A DNA stretch of 64,000 nucleotides from Pyrobaculum islandicum DSM 4184 (lineage in GTDB: Archaea > Thermoproteota > Thermoprotei > Thermoproteales > Thermoproteaceae), in the NCBI RefSeq assembly GCF_000015205.1, contig NC_008701.1, positions 713,436 through 777,435 of the forward strand, written 5' to 3'. The translations under genes were made by a program, and so were the position numbers. A model generated the notes under the pieces. The model saw nothing but the letters and a program-made list of their open reading frames with translations, was not told the DNA's origin and searched no databases. Below, piece by piece: positions 9,371 to 17,608 of this stretch; the first letter of the stretch is position 1, and the number at the start of each line of letters is the position of its first letter.

Positions 9371-10098
9371 ACCACTACATAAAGGTTGGCCTCGTGGCCG
9401 ACGACAGAGTTGTGGAGTTGCAGAAGTTCCCCAAGAAAGAGCGGATACGGAAGCTTGAGAGGATTCATGCCCACATAAGCCGGCTTAGTAGAGCTCTCGC
9501 GCGTGTGGACGAGGACAGAGACCCACGCAGAGCGTTGGATCTCCAAAGACAGCTGTGGAAACTTGAGACAAAGCGCTACGGCGTAATCCGCGACGTCGTT
9601 ATAAACGCCGCCCGCGAGATCATAAAGTTGGCCAGAGAGCACCAAGCCGCCGTCGTAGTTGACGCAGTGGAGGAGGAGAGCTACCGAGAGCTGAAGGAGG
9701 GGGGCGGAGAGAAGAAACACCTCCTAGACGGCCTCGGCCAGCTGAAGAGGCGCAGTGGTACGGCATTCCATATGTAGAGGAGCGACTCTACAGCACGGTC
9801 TGCCCCCGTTGTGGAGCTAAGATGGCGGAGGAGAGGGGCCGCGTAATGCATTGCCCCACCTGCGGCTTCGGGGCACATAGAGACAGCGCCCCCATGACAT
9901 GGCGGAGAAGAGGTACTGGGGGCTAGAAACAACCCCCTCGGCGACCACCACCTAACCCCCCAACTACACCTCCCACATGAACGACGCCGGCCCCGGGCGG
10001 CAGACGGAGAAAATCGACGACCTACGGCCACATAAGACCCACCCCCCGCCCCGGCACACCCAAAACAGACCCCCAAGCCCCCCAGGGAGAGGCCAAGA
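9092..10098. repeat. Copy 1 of ~1-kb repeat; inverted partner at 59705-60711
   Basis: The 1007-bp block appears identical to the reverse complement of 59705-60711 (mirror coordinate sum 69803). Translations in several frames of both copies agree residue for residue, and identity breaks at 9091 and 10099. The distal half (9604-10098) also matches 44620-45111 in direct orientation with a few changes. It contains the two divergent TnpB fragments. It ends only 28 bp before the phosphoesterase start codon. Confidence 0.85.
9384..9926 (+). pseudogene. TnpB relic, C-terminal half with frameshifts
   Basis: The plus strand reads VGLVADDRVVEL, IHAHISRLSRALARV, REIIKLAREHQ and VVVDAVEEESYREL, then shifts frame into WYGIPYVEERLYSTVCPRCG and the zinc-finger knuckle CPTCGFGAHRD, then ends at 9926 after another shift. 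These are the second half of a TnpB/OrfB nuclease: lysine-rich helical region, RuvC-II region, zinc ribbon and RuvC-III Asp. At least two frameshifts make it non-functional. It is GC-rich compared with host genes. The bases after it (9927-10098) are proline-codon-rich and probably belong to the original element end. Confidence 0.8.
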
Positions 10099-10126
10099 AA
10101 GAGTTAGGGAGATACACAAAACCCCT

Positions 10127-10933
10127 ATGGTATCTCAACTTAAAAAAATACAGTCGTGGTACGACGTGCGCGGTGTAGTTTTGCCACTTCGACATGAAAA
10201 AATCTTGCTATTAGCAGATACCCACGTTGGTTACGAAGTTGAACTTAGAAGAGAAAGAGGGATAAACATAATCAGTCAAACTAACAGACTGGTAGAAAAG
10301 ATCCTAGAACTCGCGGATTTTCATAATGTCTCTTCTGTTGCAATTCTTGGCGATGTAAAACACGAACTTCCCATCCCGCGGGAAAGCATAGACGAAGTTA
10401 AGACATTTCTCAGAGCTATAGCAAAGAAAGTCCCCTTGCTTTTGATACCTGGAAACCATGACTCATTACTACAGGAAATAGCAGCTGACATAGAAGGTGT
10501 CGAAATTACTTCAGCACGCGGAGTGTTGCTCAATAAGTTTCTACTTCTCCACGGCCATGTAAAACCGGTGGCACAAGACTTAGAAAAAGCAGAAGTAATC
10601 GTGATGGGACATACACATCCTGCTGTCGTAATTAGAGATGAGATCGGATACACAGTTAAAGAACCTGCAATACTTAAAATATACACATCTCGCACAAAAC
10701 TTTGTAAATCTCTATACGGCGAGCCTTGTAAAAGAAGGGGTAAGATAAGCATAGTTATATTGCCGGCCGCTCACCCACTTATAACTGGAGTAGACGTTAA
10801 AGAAATACCACAACTAATCTCTAGCGGACGCACAATTCTTAAACACATAGAGTGGAACGCAGAAAATATAGAAGTGTATCTTACAGACATGACATTCTTA
10901 GGAACTCTTGCTGATTTACAAAACGTAGCATAA
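10127..10933 (+). CDS. Metallophosphoesterase (COG1407 type)
   Basis: About 268 aa from the ATG at 10127 (MVSQLKKIQS); the frame is open upstream only because it runs through the TnpB repeat. Calcineurin-like phosphoesterase motifs are in order: LLADTHVGYE (D-x-H), VAILGDVKHE (G-D), IPGNHDS (G-N-H-D), LHGHVKP and VMGHTHPAV (G-H-x-H). This is the archaeal SbcD/ICC-like phosphoesterase family, of unknown substrate, typically two-metal. The repeat inserted within 30 bp of the start, so the native promoter may have been replaced; no good TATA box is visible in the GC-rich leader apart from AT bases near 10114-10122. Confidence 0.85.
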   Translation: MVSQLKKIQSWYDVRGVVLPLRHEKILLLADTHVGYEVELRRERGINIISQTNRLVEKILELADFHNVSSVAILGDVKHELPIPRESIDEVKTFLRAIAKKVPLLLIPGNHDSLLQEIAADIEGVEITSARGVLLNKFLLLHGHVKPVAQDLEKAEVIVMGHTHPAVVIRDEIGYTVKEPAILKIYTSRTKLCKSLYGEPCKRRGKISIVILPAAHPLITGVDVKEIPQLISSGRTILKHIEWNAENIEVYLTDMTFLGTLADLQNVA

Positions 10934-11069
10934 CACGATTTTTCGCCTCGAGATGAGATCATCAACCCTCAGGCGCTGCCCGCTACGCACATCTACGCAT
11001 CATAATATTCATAATGTGTTTTAAATATTTTAAATAAAAAAGATGACAGCCTTACCAATGTGACAAAAG

Positions 11070-11747
11070 CTATATCCTGAGCGTATCTCCTGGCTTCATT
11101 AGATAGACTTTTACACGTGAAATAGCTTCTACCCGCGATTTGAAATCTTCGGGATCTTGTTTTATAAGTGGGAATGTATTATAATGCATCGGCACAACTT
11201 TTTTAGGTCTTAACAACTGTACGGCTATTGCGGCTTCACGCGGCCCCATGGTGAAAACACTTCCAATCGGCAATAAAGCCACGTCTATGTCGTACAACTC
11301 TGCTATAAGTTCCATATCTTTAAAAAGCCCTGTGTCGCCGGCATGATAAACAGTGCCCTCAGGCGTTGCTATTACAAAACCAGACGGTGCGCCTCTATTT
11401 GCTGTATGTAAAGCTTGAGTCATATATATCTCTACGCCATCGCCTAACTTAATAGTACCGCCGATGTTCATAGGCAGAGTTTGAGCCTCGGGTATACCCT
11501 TCTCAGCCACCTCAAGCGTTAGCTCATAGGTGCCAACAATAGGCGCTCCAGTAGCTTTACTTATATCTATGGCATCGCCTAAATGATCAAAATGATCGTG
11601 TGTAACCAATATATGGGTTGGCTTTAGATTTTTTACGTCTTGTAGCGAAACCGGCGAAAGAGGATTGGAGATCCATGGGTCAATTAATATCTTTAAACTA
11701 CCGCTTTCTAGTATAAACGCGGCATGACCGAACCATCTAATTTGCAT
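11070..11747 (-). CDS. UPF0173 metal-dependent hydrolase (MBL fold)
   Basis: About 225 aa from ATG 11747 (MQIRWFGHAAF), the usual UPF0173 start and length. TTTTATTAA lies about 20-28 nt upstream. The MBL metal site is intact: THDHFDH near residue 60, ALHTANRG, YHAGDTGLF and a late PMHYNTFP. The family is widespread in archaea and bacteria; the substrate is unknown. It is followed upstream by the small gene at 11780 on the same strand. Confidence 0.9.
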   Translation of the reverse strand: MQIRWFGHAAFILESGSLKILIDPWISNPLSPVSLQDVKNLKPTHILVTHDHFDHLGDAIDISKATGAPIVGTYELTLEVAEKGIPEAQTLPMNIGGTIKLGDGVEIYMTQALHTANRGAPSGFVIATPEGTVYHAGDTGLFKDMELIAELYDIDVALLPIGSVFTMGPREAAIAVQLLRPKKVVPMHYNTFPLIKQDPEDFKSRVEAISRVKVYLMKPGDTLRI

Positions 11748-11779
11748 ATAGCGTACAAGTCCCGAATTAATAAAATTTC

Positions 11780-12016
11780 TCACTTCTTCCTAAGATCTAA
11801 CCGCAACACGCGAGCATGAGGAACGTATATTTTTACCGAAAACACCCTTTCTACCTCTTTAATAATTTCACTAAGAATCCTCCATTCTAACGGCTTTACT
11901 AGATATATCTTTACATGGTATGTATCTGACGCAAGCGAGTAGCTCCACTTGACATACTTAACAGATCCCATGCCGGCTCTTTTAGCTAAATCTACTACCT
12001 TCTCAAGCTCCTTCAC
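11780..12016 (-). CDS. Hypothetical protein, 78 aa
   Basis: Small mixed alpha/beta protein (start MKELEKVVDL, end LDLRKK) with a lysine/arginine-rich C-terminus and alternating hydrophobic strands such as YHVKIYLV. No family recognised. It lies on the same strand as, and just upstream of, the UPF0173 gene, with 32 nt between this stop and that ATG. Its ATG at 12016 lies near AT-rich DNA suited to a promoter. Probably a real conserved small gene, function unknown. Confidence 0.6.
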   Translation of the reverse strand: MKELEKVVDLAKRAGMGSVKYVKWSYSLASDTYHVKIYLVKPLEWRILSEIIKEVERVFSVKIYVPHARVLRLDLRKK

Positions 12017-12097
12017 AAGTTATTGCATATTGCGAAGTTTATAAATAGTGTTGAAAGAAGTTTTCGTTACTTTTCAAGCCAACGAAGACTAACCTGT

Positions 12098-12523
12098 CTA
12101 TAAACGCTCATTGTCTCTCTTAATGATGAAATCCTCCAGTTTGGCCGTAAAGAGAGATTCTATAAACGTCCTTAAGTCCATCGCTTTTTCGTACTCGTCC
12201 CGCCCTACCCTGTCTCTAATCTCTAGAACTTTCCAAGGGTTCCTCCCATATTTAATTAAAAGTAAAGCCTTGCCTCCGGCTCGCTTGGCAAATTCAATTA
12301 AGCGCTCTAGCTTTTCAGTCTCTATCTTAATTGACGTATGTTTAGACCTATATTTAACTTCAAATACTAAGACGGTCCCCCGACATATAACTACTAGATC
12401 TGGCACATACCTCTTTCTAACGCCACCTCCTGATGAACAGCCGCGTAATACAGCACAGCCACGTTCCCATAGGTAGTTTGCCAATTCTCTCTCCTTTGCA
12501 GAACCCTTTCTCTTTGTGTTCAT
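12098..12523 (-). CDS. hjc: Holliday junction resolvase Hjc
   Basis: A 141-aa archaeal Hjc, a dimeric PD-(D/E)xK nuclease that resolves four-way junctions in recombination. Visible signatures are the N-terminal GSAKERELANYL with its Glu, SSGGG, YVPDLVVI (catalytic Asp) and VFEVKYRS (E-x-K). The start codon overlaps the stop of the upstream hypothetical gene by 4 nt (ATGA), placing hjc third in a tbp-hypothetical-hjc operon. Length is typical. Confidence 0.93.
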   Translation of the reverse strand: MNTKRKGSAKERELANYLWERGCAVLRGCSSGGGVRKRYVPDLVVICRGTVLVFEVKYRSKHTSIKIETEKLERLIEFAKRAGGKALLLIKYGRNPWKVLEIRDRVGRDEYEKAMDLRTFIESLFTAKLEDFIIKRDNERL

Positions 12524-13008
12524 AGTATCTCTATCTCTTTATATGCATTGCATAATAGTCTCTCTACGATGTCACACCTTTCGCATTCACATTCCATACC
12601 TCCCTTGACTACCTGTTCCACAAGAAGTGGGTCAAATCCTCTGACATCTAGTAGCACGCCATCTATAGCTTTCCCAACAAGTACTTCAAGCTCAGACTTA
12701 TTTCTCGCATAGTAAATTCCACGTCCTCGATATTCAACCGCATGATATATCGGTATTATATTCCTCCTTCTTATAGAGAGACCCCATATATAAATAGGCA
12801 AGTCTAGCCTAATTTCGCGTGCAAGAGATAGCCAGAGTCTGCTTCTAGTTTTTAAAACAACTCCTTGACTTGCTTTGCGGATAGCAGTATAAAGACAGCG
12901 TAGATCTTCTGACACAAGAGGAATCACTCTGTGATCGTAGGCTTCGCACGTCGGCACGACCTGTACAAGGTCTACATCGAGGATTCTCTCACTGTATAAA
13001 AATATCAC
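12520..13008 (-). CDS. Hypothetical protein between tbp and hjc
   Basis: Unrecognised 162-aa protein, alpha/beta in style, with a cysteine cluster near the C-terminus (ECECERCDIVERLLC) that could bind metal. It overlaps tbp by 4 nt at its start and hjc by 4 nt at its end, so all three are translationally coupled. The sequence DGVLLDVRGFDPLLV suggests a compact globular domain. A nucleic-acid role is possible from context only. Confidence 0.7.
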   Translation of the reverse strand: MIFLYSERILDVDLVQVVPTCEAYDHRVIPLVSEDLRCLYTAIRKASQGVVLKTRSRLWLSLAREIRLDLPIYIWGLSIRRRNIIPIYHAVEYRGRGIYYARNKSELEVLVGKAIDGVLLDVRGFDPLLVEQVVKGGMECECERCDIVERLLCNAYKEIEIL

Positions 13009-13604
13009 AACTCTTCCAACTCTTCCTCTTCCTCTCCGCCACCCTCCTCTATATATAGTACACCTAGATCCTTCAGCTGGTTGTAAAGTTTTTGAACGGC
13101 CGTAGCAACATCTCTCTCTGACTTAGCCCCTGTACAGACAATTTTACCAGAGCCAAATATTAACATGACAACTCTAGGCGATGACATCCTATATATAAGG
13201 CCAGGAAATTGCTCTGGCTCATACATAGCATTCTCTAGCATCAATACTGCCTGCTCCAAATCGACTTCAGCATGTAGATTACCGCTAGCTACAATATTCT
13301 GTACCTGAACTTCAGGATCAAACGGAACCTCGGCGCCGTGGTCTCTGAGCAACTTCACTAATGCTCTAACTGCGTTTTTTAAATCCTCTTCGTTTTTTGC
13401 GCCTGTGCAAACCATTTTGCCCGTGCGGAAGATCAACGCAGAAATCCTAGGTTTTGTTAACCTGAGGATTAAGCCAGGAAATTGATCTGGGTTATATTCT
13501 GCCATTGCAAGTCTTTCGGCGAGTTTCTCCAAGTCTAATTCCACACCTAGATTTACCGTTGCCACGATATTCTCGATACGATAAGTTGGTCCGCCAGACT
13601 CCAT
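13005..13604 (-). CDS. tbp: TATA-box-binding protein
   Basis: A 199-aa archaeal TBP made of two imperfect repeats: IENIVATVNLGVELDLE.../ISALIFRTGKMVCTGAK in the first, VQNIVASGNLHAEVDLE.../VVMLIFGSGKIVCTGAK in the second. The C-terminus is an acidic Glu-rich tail (EEGGGEEEEELEEL), as in other crenarchaeal TBPs. It recognises TATA boxes and recruits TFB and RNA polymerase. First gene of the operon with the 12520 gene and hjc. A minus-strand TATA-like TTTATAAATT lies at about 13611-13620. Confidence 0.97.
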   Translation of the reverse strand: MESGGPTYRIENIVATVNLGVELDLEKLAERLAMAEYNPDQFPGLILRLTKPRISALIFRTGKMVCTGAKNEEDLKNAVRALVKLLRDHGAEVPFDPEVQVQNIVASGNLHAEVDLEQAVLMLENAMYEPEQFPGLIYRMSSPRVVMLIFGSGKIVCTGAKSERDVATAVQKLYNQLKDLGVLYIEEGGGEEEEELEEL

Positions 13605-13734
13605 ATGACAATTTATAAACCTCTATTTAAATATGCTTGGTTTAAAACAGTATAGTTCTCAGGAAAATCCCGGCTACAGAAGCCGCGAGAATTTATATTG
13701 CAAAGGTTTTTTATAGGGATACTTGTTTTAGCTT

Positions 13735-14064
13735 ATGGGCGGAAAGAAAAAGCCCACATTGAGCCAACTTGCCAAAAAGGCTGAAAAAGAAAAAGAGCAA
13801 CAAGTTCAAAAGTCAAAGAAAGAGACTAAAAAAGAGGAGACACAAACCAAAAGGACAATACAAATACTTGACGAAAAGCTGTTTCAAACTATTGCCAAGG
13901 ATATTCAGAATATGAGAGTTATCACGCCATATGAAATAGCTTCTAAATATGGTATTAAAATGTCGGTGGCGTTTAAAGTATTAAGAAACTTAAGCGAAAG
14001 AGGGGACTTAGTCTTGGTCTCTAAAGGCCATCGAACTGAGATATATATACCTAGGAGGAGCTAG
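13735..14064 (+). CDS. rps25e: Small ribosomal subunit protein S25e
   Basis: A 109-aa S25e, an archaeal/eukaryotic 30S protein. A lysine/glutamate-rich N-terminal extension (about 1-45) precedes a winged-helix core (TPYEIASKYGIKMSVAFKVLRNL). The ATG at 13735 follows TTTTTATA (13707-13714) by about 20 nt, so the mRNA is probably leaderless. Between tbp and this promoter lies a small hairpin, CGGCT-ACAGA-AGCCG (13671-13685), flanked by TTCTC/GAGAA; its role is unknown. Confidence 0.92.
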   Translation: MGGKKKPTLSQLAKKAEKEKEQQVQKSKKETKKEETQTKRTIQILDEKLFQTIAKDIQNMRVITPYEIASKYGIKMSVAFKVLRNLSERGDLVLVSKGHRTEIYIPRRS

Positions 14065-14675
14065 AGTGGCAATTCTCCACGTCTAATTTGTCTCTTCAAA
14101 TTCACTACCCCCTCCTCCTTTAAGTCTATCAAATCTGCAGATCTTAAGATTTCTAACGCGGCTCTAACTACTCTGCCTTCTACCTTTGTCATTCTTGCAA
14201 TATCTTCTATTAGTCTTAATACGCCTACGCTAGGATATACGGATAAGTAGTTAAACAAAGTGTTTATTACACTGTCTGCCTTTGCCTTATCTATTTTTGC
14301 CTCTTCTGCCAGTAATGTAGTGAGTTTATCTAGACTTATGCGCTCCTCTTTTACAAGCTCTACCTTAGTTTCACTCTTAGGTTCCTTAGACTCTACAGAC
14401 TTAGACTTGTCACTCTCTAATTGTACTTGGACTCTAGAGGATTTAAGGTTCTCCAACTTAGGTTGTTGTAGAGTCCTCTCCTGTTTAAGAGCCTTAGGCT
14501 GAGCTTGTTTGGACTTTGATGTAGATAAAGACTCAGCAAGTTGTAGAACTACATTGCCAAAGATAACCTCAGGCCCCGAGGGTAGACACCCGATCTTTAT
14601 GCATATTATAGTCTTTGCAAGAACTCCAAGTGTCTCTTGTTTGATTTTTCCGGCTTTATACAACTCTGAGAGCAC
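14061..14675 (-). CDS. Hypothetical protein with Lys/Ser/Glu-rich linker
   Basis: A 204-aa protein from GTG 14675; a TATA-like TTTTAAAAC lies about 25 nt upstream. The N-terminal 50 residues look helical, residues about 50-115 form a low-complexity charged linker, and the C-terminal part (LTTLLAEEAKI to the end) resembles a winged-helix or other small helical domain. No family recognised. It converges on S25e with a 4-bp overlap. A DNA-binding or regulatory role is possible but unproven. Confidence 0.6.
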   Translation of the reverse strand: MLSELYKAGKIKQETLGVLAKTIICIKIGCLPSGPEVIFGNVVLQLAESLSTSKSKQAQPKALKQERTLQQPKLENLKSSRVQVQLESDKSKSVESKEPKSETKVELVKEERISLDKLTTLLAEEAKIDKAKADSVINTLFNYLSVYPSVGVLRLIEDIARMTKVEGRVVRAALEILRSADLIDLKEEGVVNLKRQIRRGELPL

Positions 14676-14705
14676 TAAATTTACATATGACGTCGTTTTA
14701 AAAGC

Positions 14706-14930
14706 CTAAGCCTCTTTAGCTTCAACAAGTCTCCAATATGCTATTTTACCCCTCTTAATCTCCTTCACCACATTTTCTTTCTCTAACAACTTTAGTATGT
14801 AAAACACTTGAGAGTGACTAAGCCCTGTTAACTGAATAAGTCTACTGGTGGTAAGTTCACCGTACATTTTGAGATATTCTATAACCTGTTCCTTCCTCTC
14901 AAAGATCTTATCTGTTTGTCTTCTCGGCAT
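14706..14930 (-). CDS. Winged helix-turn-helix DNA-binding protein, 74 aa
   Basis: A single compact wHTH domain: FERKEQVIEYLKMYG, then the recognition helix region TTSRLIQLTGLSHSQVFYILKLLEKE and a wing (IKRGKIAYWRL). It fits small archaeal MarR/ArsR-like or TrmB-like regulators with no effector domain. It lies between the mevalonate operon (14978 and upstream) and the 14675 gene on the same strand. It could regulate either neighbour; no operator was identified. Confidence 0.8.
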   Translation of the reverse strand: MPRRQTDKIFERKEQVIEYLKMYGELTTSRLIQLTGLSHSQVFYILKLLEKENVVKEIKRGKIAYWRLVEAKEA

Positions 14931-14977
14931 GTAAAAAGTAATATACGCTATTTTTTCACGATGGTTTAAGTAGCGTG

Positions 14978-16030
14978 TTACTCAAATAATTTTATCATTT
15001 TACGCATTTTTAGATACTGCGCATAGTCTATGTATATCTTGTCACGCAACATCTGCTCCACAGTAGGCACGTCCGTTTTTTGTCTTTCTAGAATTGTATC
15101 TGTGACAGTAAATACATATGCATTAGACCCAGCACCGCTTCCAAACGGCACAAGTAATATTTTGTCTCCGGGTTTGGCCATGTCAAGGATCTTGGCGAAC
15201 CCCATTAATGCCGAGGCGTTATACGTATTGCCTATGTGTGTAACTACAATTCCTGGCTTTACCTTCTCTATAGGAATGTTTAACATCGATGCTACACGAA
15301 CTGGAAATCTGCCATTTGGTTGATGAAATACCGCATATGTAAAGTCAGAGGGCTTATACCCATATTTTTCCATGAGACCTCTAGTAGCTCCTATAATGTG
15401 ACGAAAATATGCAGGCTCCCCTGTAAAACCCTCTCCGTGCATAGGATATGGTGATCCCTCTCTTCTCCAAAAGTCGGGCGTATCCGATACAAACGAATAC
15501 ACAGCCTCCAGCTCTGCGACTATACCATCTCTCCCCACAATTAATGCAACCCCTCCACTGCTGGCAGAGTATTCTAAATGCTCGCCGGGCTCTCCTTGCG
15601 ACGTATCCGCACCTACCGTCATACCATATTCAATTCTACCAGATTCTACAAGCCCCACAGCTGCCATTAGGCCCTCGCTACCTGCCTTACATGCAAATTC
15701 CATATCGACAGCAAACACGTTATTGCTAAGCCCCAACGCGTCTACTAGTATAGAAGATATTGGCTTTACGGCATATGGCTTAGATTCCGTACCGACATAA
15801 ATCGCCCCTATACGCTTTGGGTCTATCCTCGCCCTCTTCAAAGCTCTCTTAGCAGCCTCAACCGCTATGGTTACAGCATCTTCGTCTATTCCCTCTACAC
15901 TCTTTTCATCAACAAGATACAGATCTACAATTCGTAGAGGGTCATCACCCCAGATTTTAGCCACCTCCTCTGTCCTAATCCGGTATTTTGGTATATACGC
16001 GCCCCAACTTACTATACCAACGCGGCTCAT
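14978..16030 (-). CDS. mvaS: Hydroxymethylglutaryl-CoA synthase (archaeal type)
   Basis: A 350-aa thiolase-fold enzyme condensing acetyl-CoA with acetoacetyl-CoA to HMG-CoA. The catalytic Cys lies in FACKAGSEG near 113, the His in FHQPNGRFP near 237, and the glycine-rich [10 protein letters not shown] near the C-terminus, all as in the archaeal UPF0219/HMGCS family. Its start overlaps the DUF35 gene by 4 nt. Gene order thiolase-DUF35-HMGCS matches the archaeal complex in which DUF35 tethers both enzymes and channels acetoacetyl-CoA. Confidence 0.93.
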
Positions 16031-16431
16031 ACCCCATCAACTGGCCTAAACTTATAACCATACATGACAAGCCCATATTTTCCATCTACCATAACCCTAC
16101 GAAATACAGCTTCTACTTTCGCTCCTTGCGTGAGCTTTTCCGGCTGAACATCTACTATCTGGCCTACTACCTTAACGCCATTAGAAAGTTCGACAAGCCC
16201 TATTACTAAGGGCTTTTGTTTGAGAAAATCTGTGCCAACCTGATACAATACTGTAAACTCCACGAGTTTTCCCTCATGCGGAAGTTCAAAGTCTTCCAAC
16301 TCCTTAGAACCACATCGGCATTTTATAACTGGCGGAAAGTAAACTGCGCCACATTTTTTACATCTCTTAGCTACAAGACGATAGTAATGAGGGATATTTC
16401 TCCAGTATATTGGCACTGACTCGTGTTTCAT
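16027..16431 (-). CDS. DUF35 OB-fold/zinc-ribbon acyl-CoA-binding protein
   Basis: A 134-aa DUF35 protein: N-terminal helix ([20 protein letters not shown]), rubredoxin-like zinc ribbon with two CxxC/CxC pairs (CKKC and CRCGS), then an OB-fold ([11 protein letters not shown]...). In archaea this protein binds CoA and bridges thiolase and HMG-CoA synthase. Its position between those two genes, overlapping the synthase by 4 nt, supports that role. Confidence 0.92.
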
Positions 16432-16464
16432 ATTAACACATTATCACTCTCTTTTTATATCTTG

Positions 16465-17571
16465 TCATACTCCAACAACGACAACTGTCGACACTCTATC
16501 AACACCCCCCATATTGTGCACCAACCCATAATCTCCATCTACACGTTTGAATTCTCTGCCTATAAGTTGCCAAGCAACCTCCACTAATTGGTAAACCCCA
16601 GTGGCGCCGAGTATGTTACCTCTGGATTTAAGGCCGCCGCTGAGATTAATAGGTAAATCGCCTTCTCTTATAGCCGCTAACGCGCCACCTCTTTTTACAA
16701 AACCGAGACTCTCTAGTGCAAGTATACCAAATATAGAGAAAGAGTCGTGTACCTCCGCCGTCGCTATATCTCTGGGAGTGACTTTTGCTTTTTCAAGCGC
16801 TTTTTTCGCTGCCTCTTGTGCGCTATAGAGGGTGTCATAATCTTGCCTTAGGTTAAATGGTATGGCGTTTGTAGAAACAGATGCCGATAGTATGCGTGGA
16901 CCGTCTTTTTTGTTGTTACACAATACGGCAGCTGCAGCACCGTCTGCGAGGGGGCCAATATCATATAGGCGCAATGGCTCACTGACAAGCTCGCTATTAA
17001 TGGCGTCTTCAATTTTTATCTGCCTTCTAAGATATGCGTAGGGGTTGTTTGCACCATGTTTATGCATTAACACCGCCCACTGTGCCAACTCTTCATACCT
17101 GTATTCATACTTTCTCAAGTATACCTTTGCCATTAATGCCGCATATGCCAACGGGGTAATACCGAAGTATCTCTCAAAATAGGTATCAAGAGTTGTAGCG
17201 TAGATATCTTGCTGTTGGTTACTTAATACGTCGTTTGGCTTATCGACACCCACAACAGCGACACAGTTGTACTCCTCTGATTTCAAGACATGATGCGCCA
17301 AAGCTATGGCAGCCCCTCCAGATCCATCGCCGTCTTCTATTCTAAATACGGGTATTTTATCAAGACCGAGAGACTCCAGTACATACGCGCCCAAGATCTG
17401 CTGTTTGTTTGCAAGCTCGGCAGTTGATGATGCTATAAAAACGGCTTCAATATCTGTCTTTGCTTCTGCTAATGCTTTGTCTAAAACTTCTGCAGCCATG
17501 TCATCAATATTTTTACCATAATGTCTCCCCGCGGGATATAAGGCCCCTCCTACAATGTATACGTCTCTCAT
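16465..17571 (-). CDS. Acetyl-CoA C-acetyltransferase (archaeal thiolase)
   Basis: About 368 aa from ATG 17571 (MRDVYIVGGALYPAG), the normal start for archaeal SCP2-type thiolases; the open frame to 17775 runs into the divergent HMG-CoA reductase. It forms acetoacetyl-CoA for HMG-CoA synthesis. C-terminal motifs AEVHDSFSIFGILALESLG (His) and LSGGLKSRGNILGATG fit the family. The usual N-terminal nucleophile region appears as FRIEDGDGSGGAA (about 86-98), where a cysteine is normally found; here I see none, which is odd and worth checking. First gene of the thiolase-DUF35-HMGCS operon. Confidence 0.87.
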   Translation of the reverse strand: MRDVYIVGGALYPAGRHYGKNIDDMAAEVLDKALAEAKTDIEAVFIASSTAELANKQQILGAYVLESLGLDKIPVFRIEDGDGSGGAAIALAHHVLKSEEYNCVAVVGVDKPNDVLSNQQQDIYATTLDTYFERYFGITPLAYAALMAKVYLRKYEYRYEELAQWAVLMHKHGANNPYAYLRRQIKIEDAINSELVSEPLRLYDIGPLADGAAAAVLCNNKKDGPRILSASVSTNAIPFNLRQDYDTLYSAQEAAKKALEKAKVTPRDIATAEVHDSFSIFGILALESLGFVKRGGALAAIREGDLPINLSGGLKSRGNILGATGVYQLVEVAWQLIGREFKRVDGDYGLVHNMGGVDRVSTVVVVGV

Positions 17572-17608
17572 CGAAGAGTTATAAAGCCAACTTATTAAAA
17601 TGTTTTTA
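17572..17608. promoter_or_regulatory. Divergent promoter between thiolase operon and HMG-CoA reductase
   Basis: Only 37 bp separate thiolase ATG 17571 from the likely reductase start 17609. TTATAAA (17580-17586) is placed for the plus-strand gene, and TTTAATAAG on the minus strand (17598-17590) for the thiolase operon. The overlap suggests joint control of acetyl-CoA entry into isoprenoid synthesis. Confidence 0.5.

Noticed and set aside
10959..11003. Minus-strand CTGA-GGG-TTGATGA (D'/C'-like) with an upstream ATGATGC, resembling a C/D sRNA
   Set aside because: The spacing to the upstream C-like box is 24 nt and no box D follows, so the set is incomplete.
13655..13691. Hairpin upstream of rps25e considered as an H/ACA-type sRNA
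   Set aside because: The internal loop is asymmetric and no ACA box sits at the right distance; it may simply be a terminator or chance.
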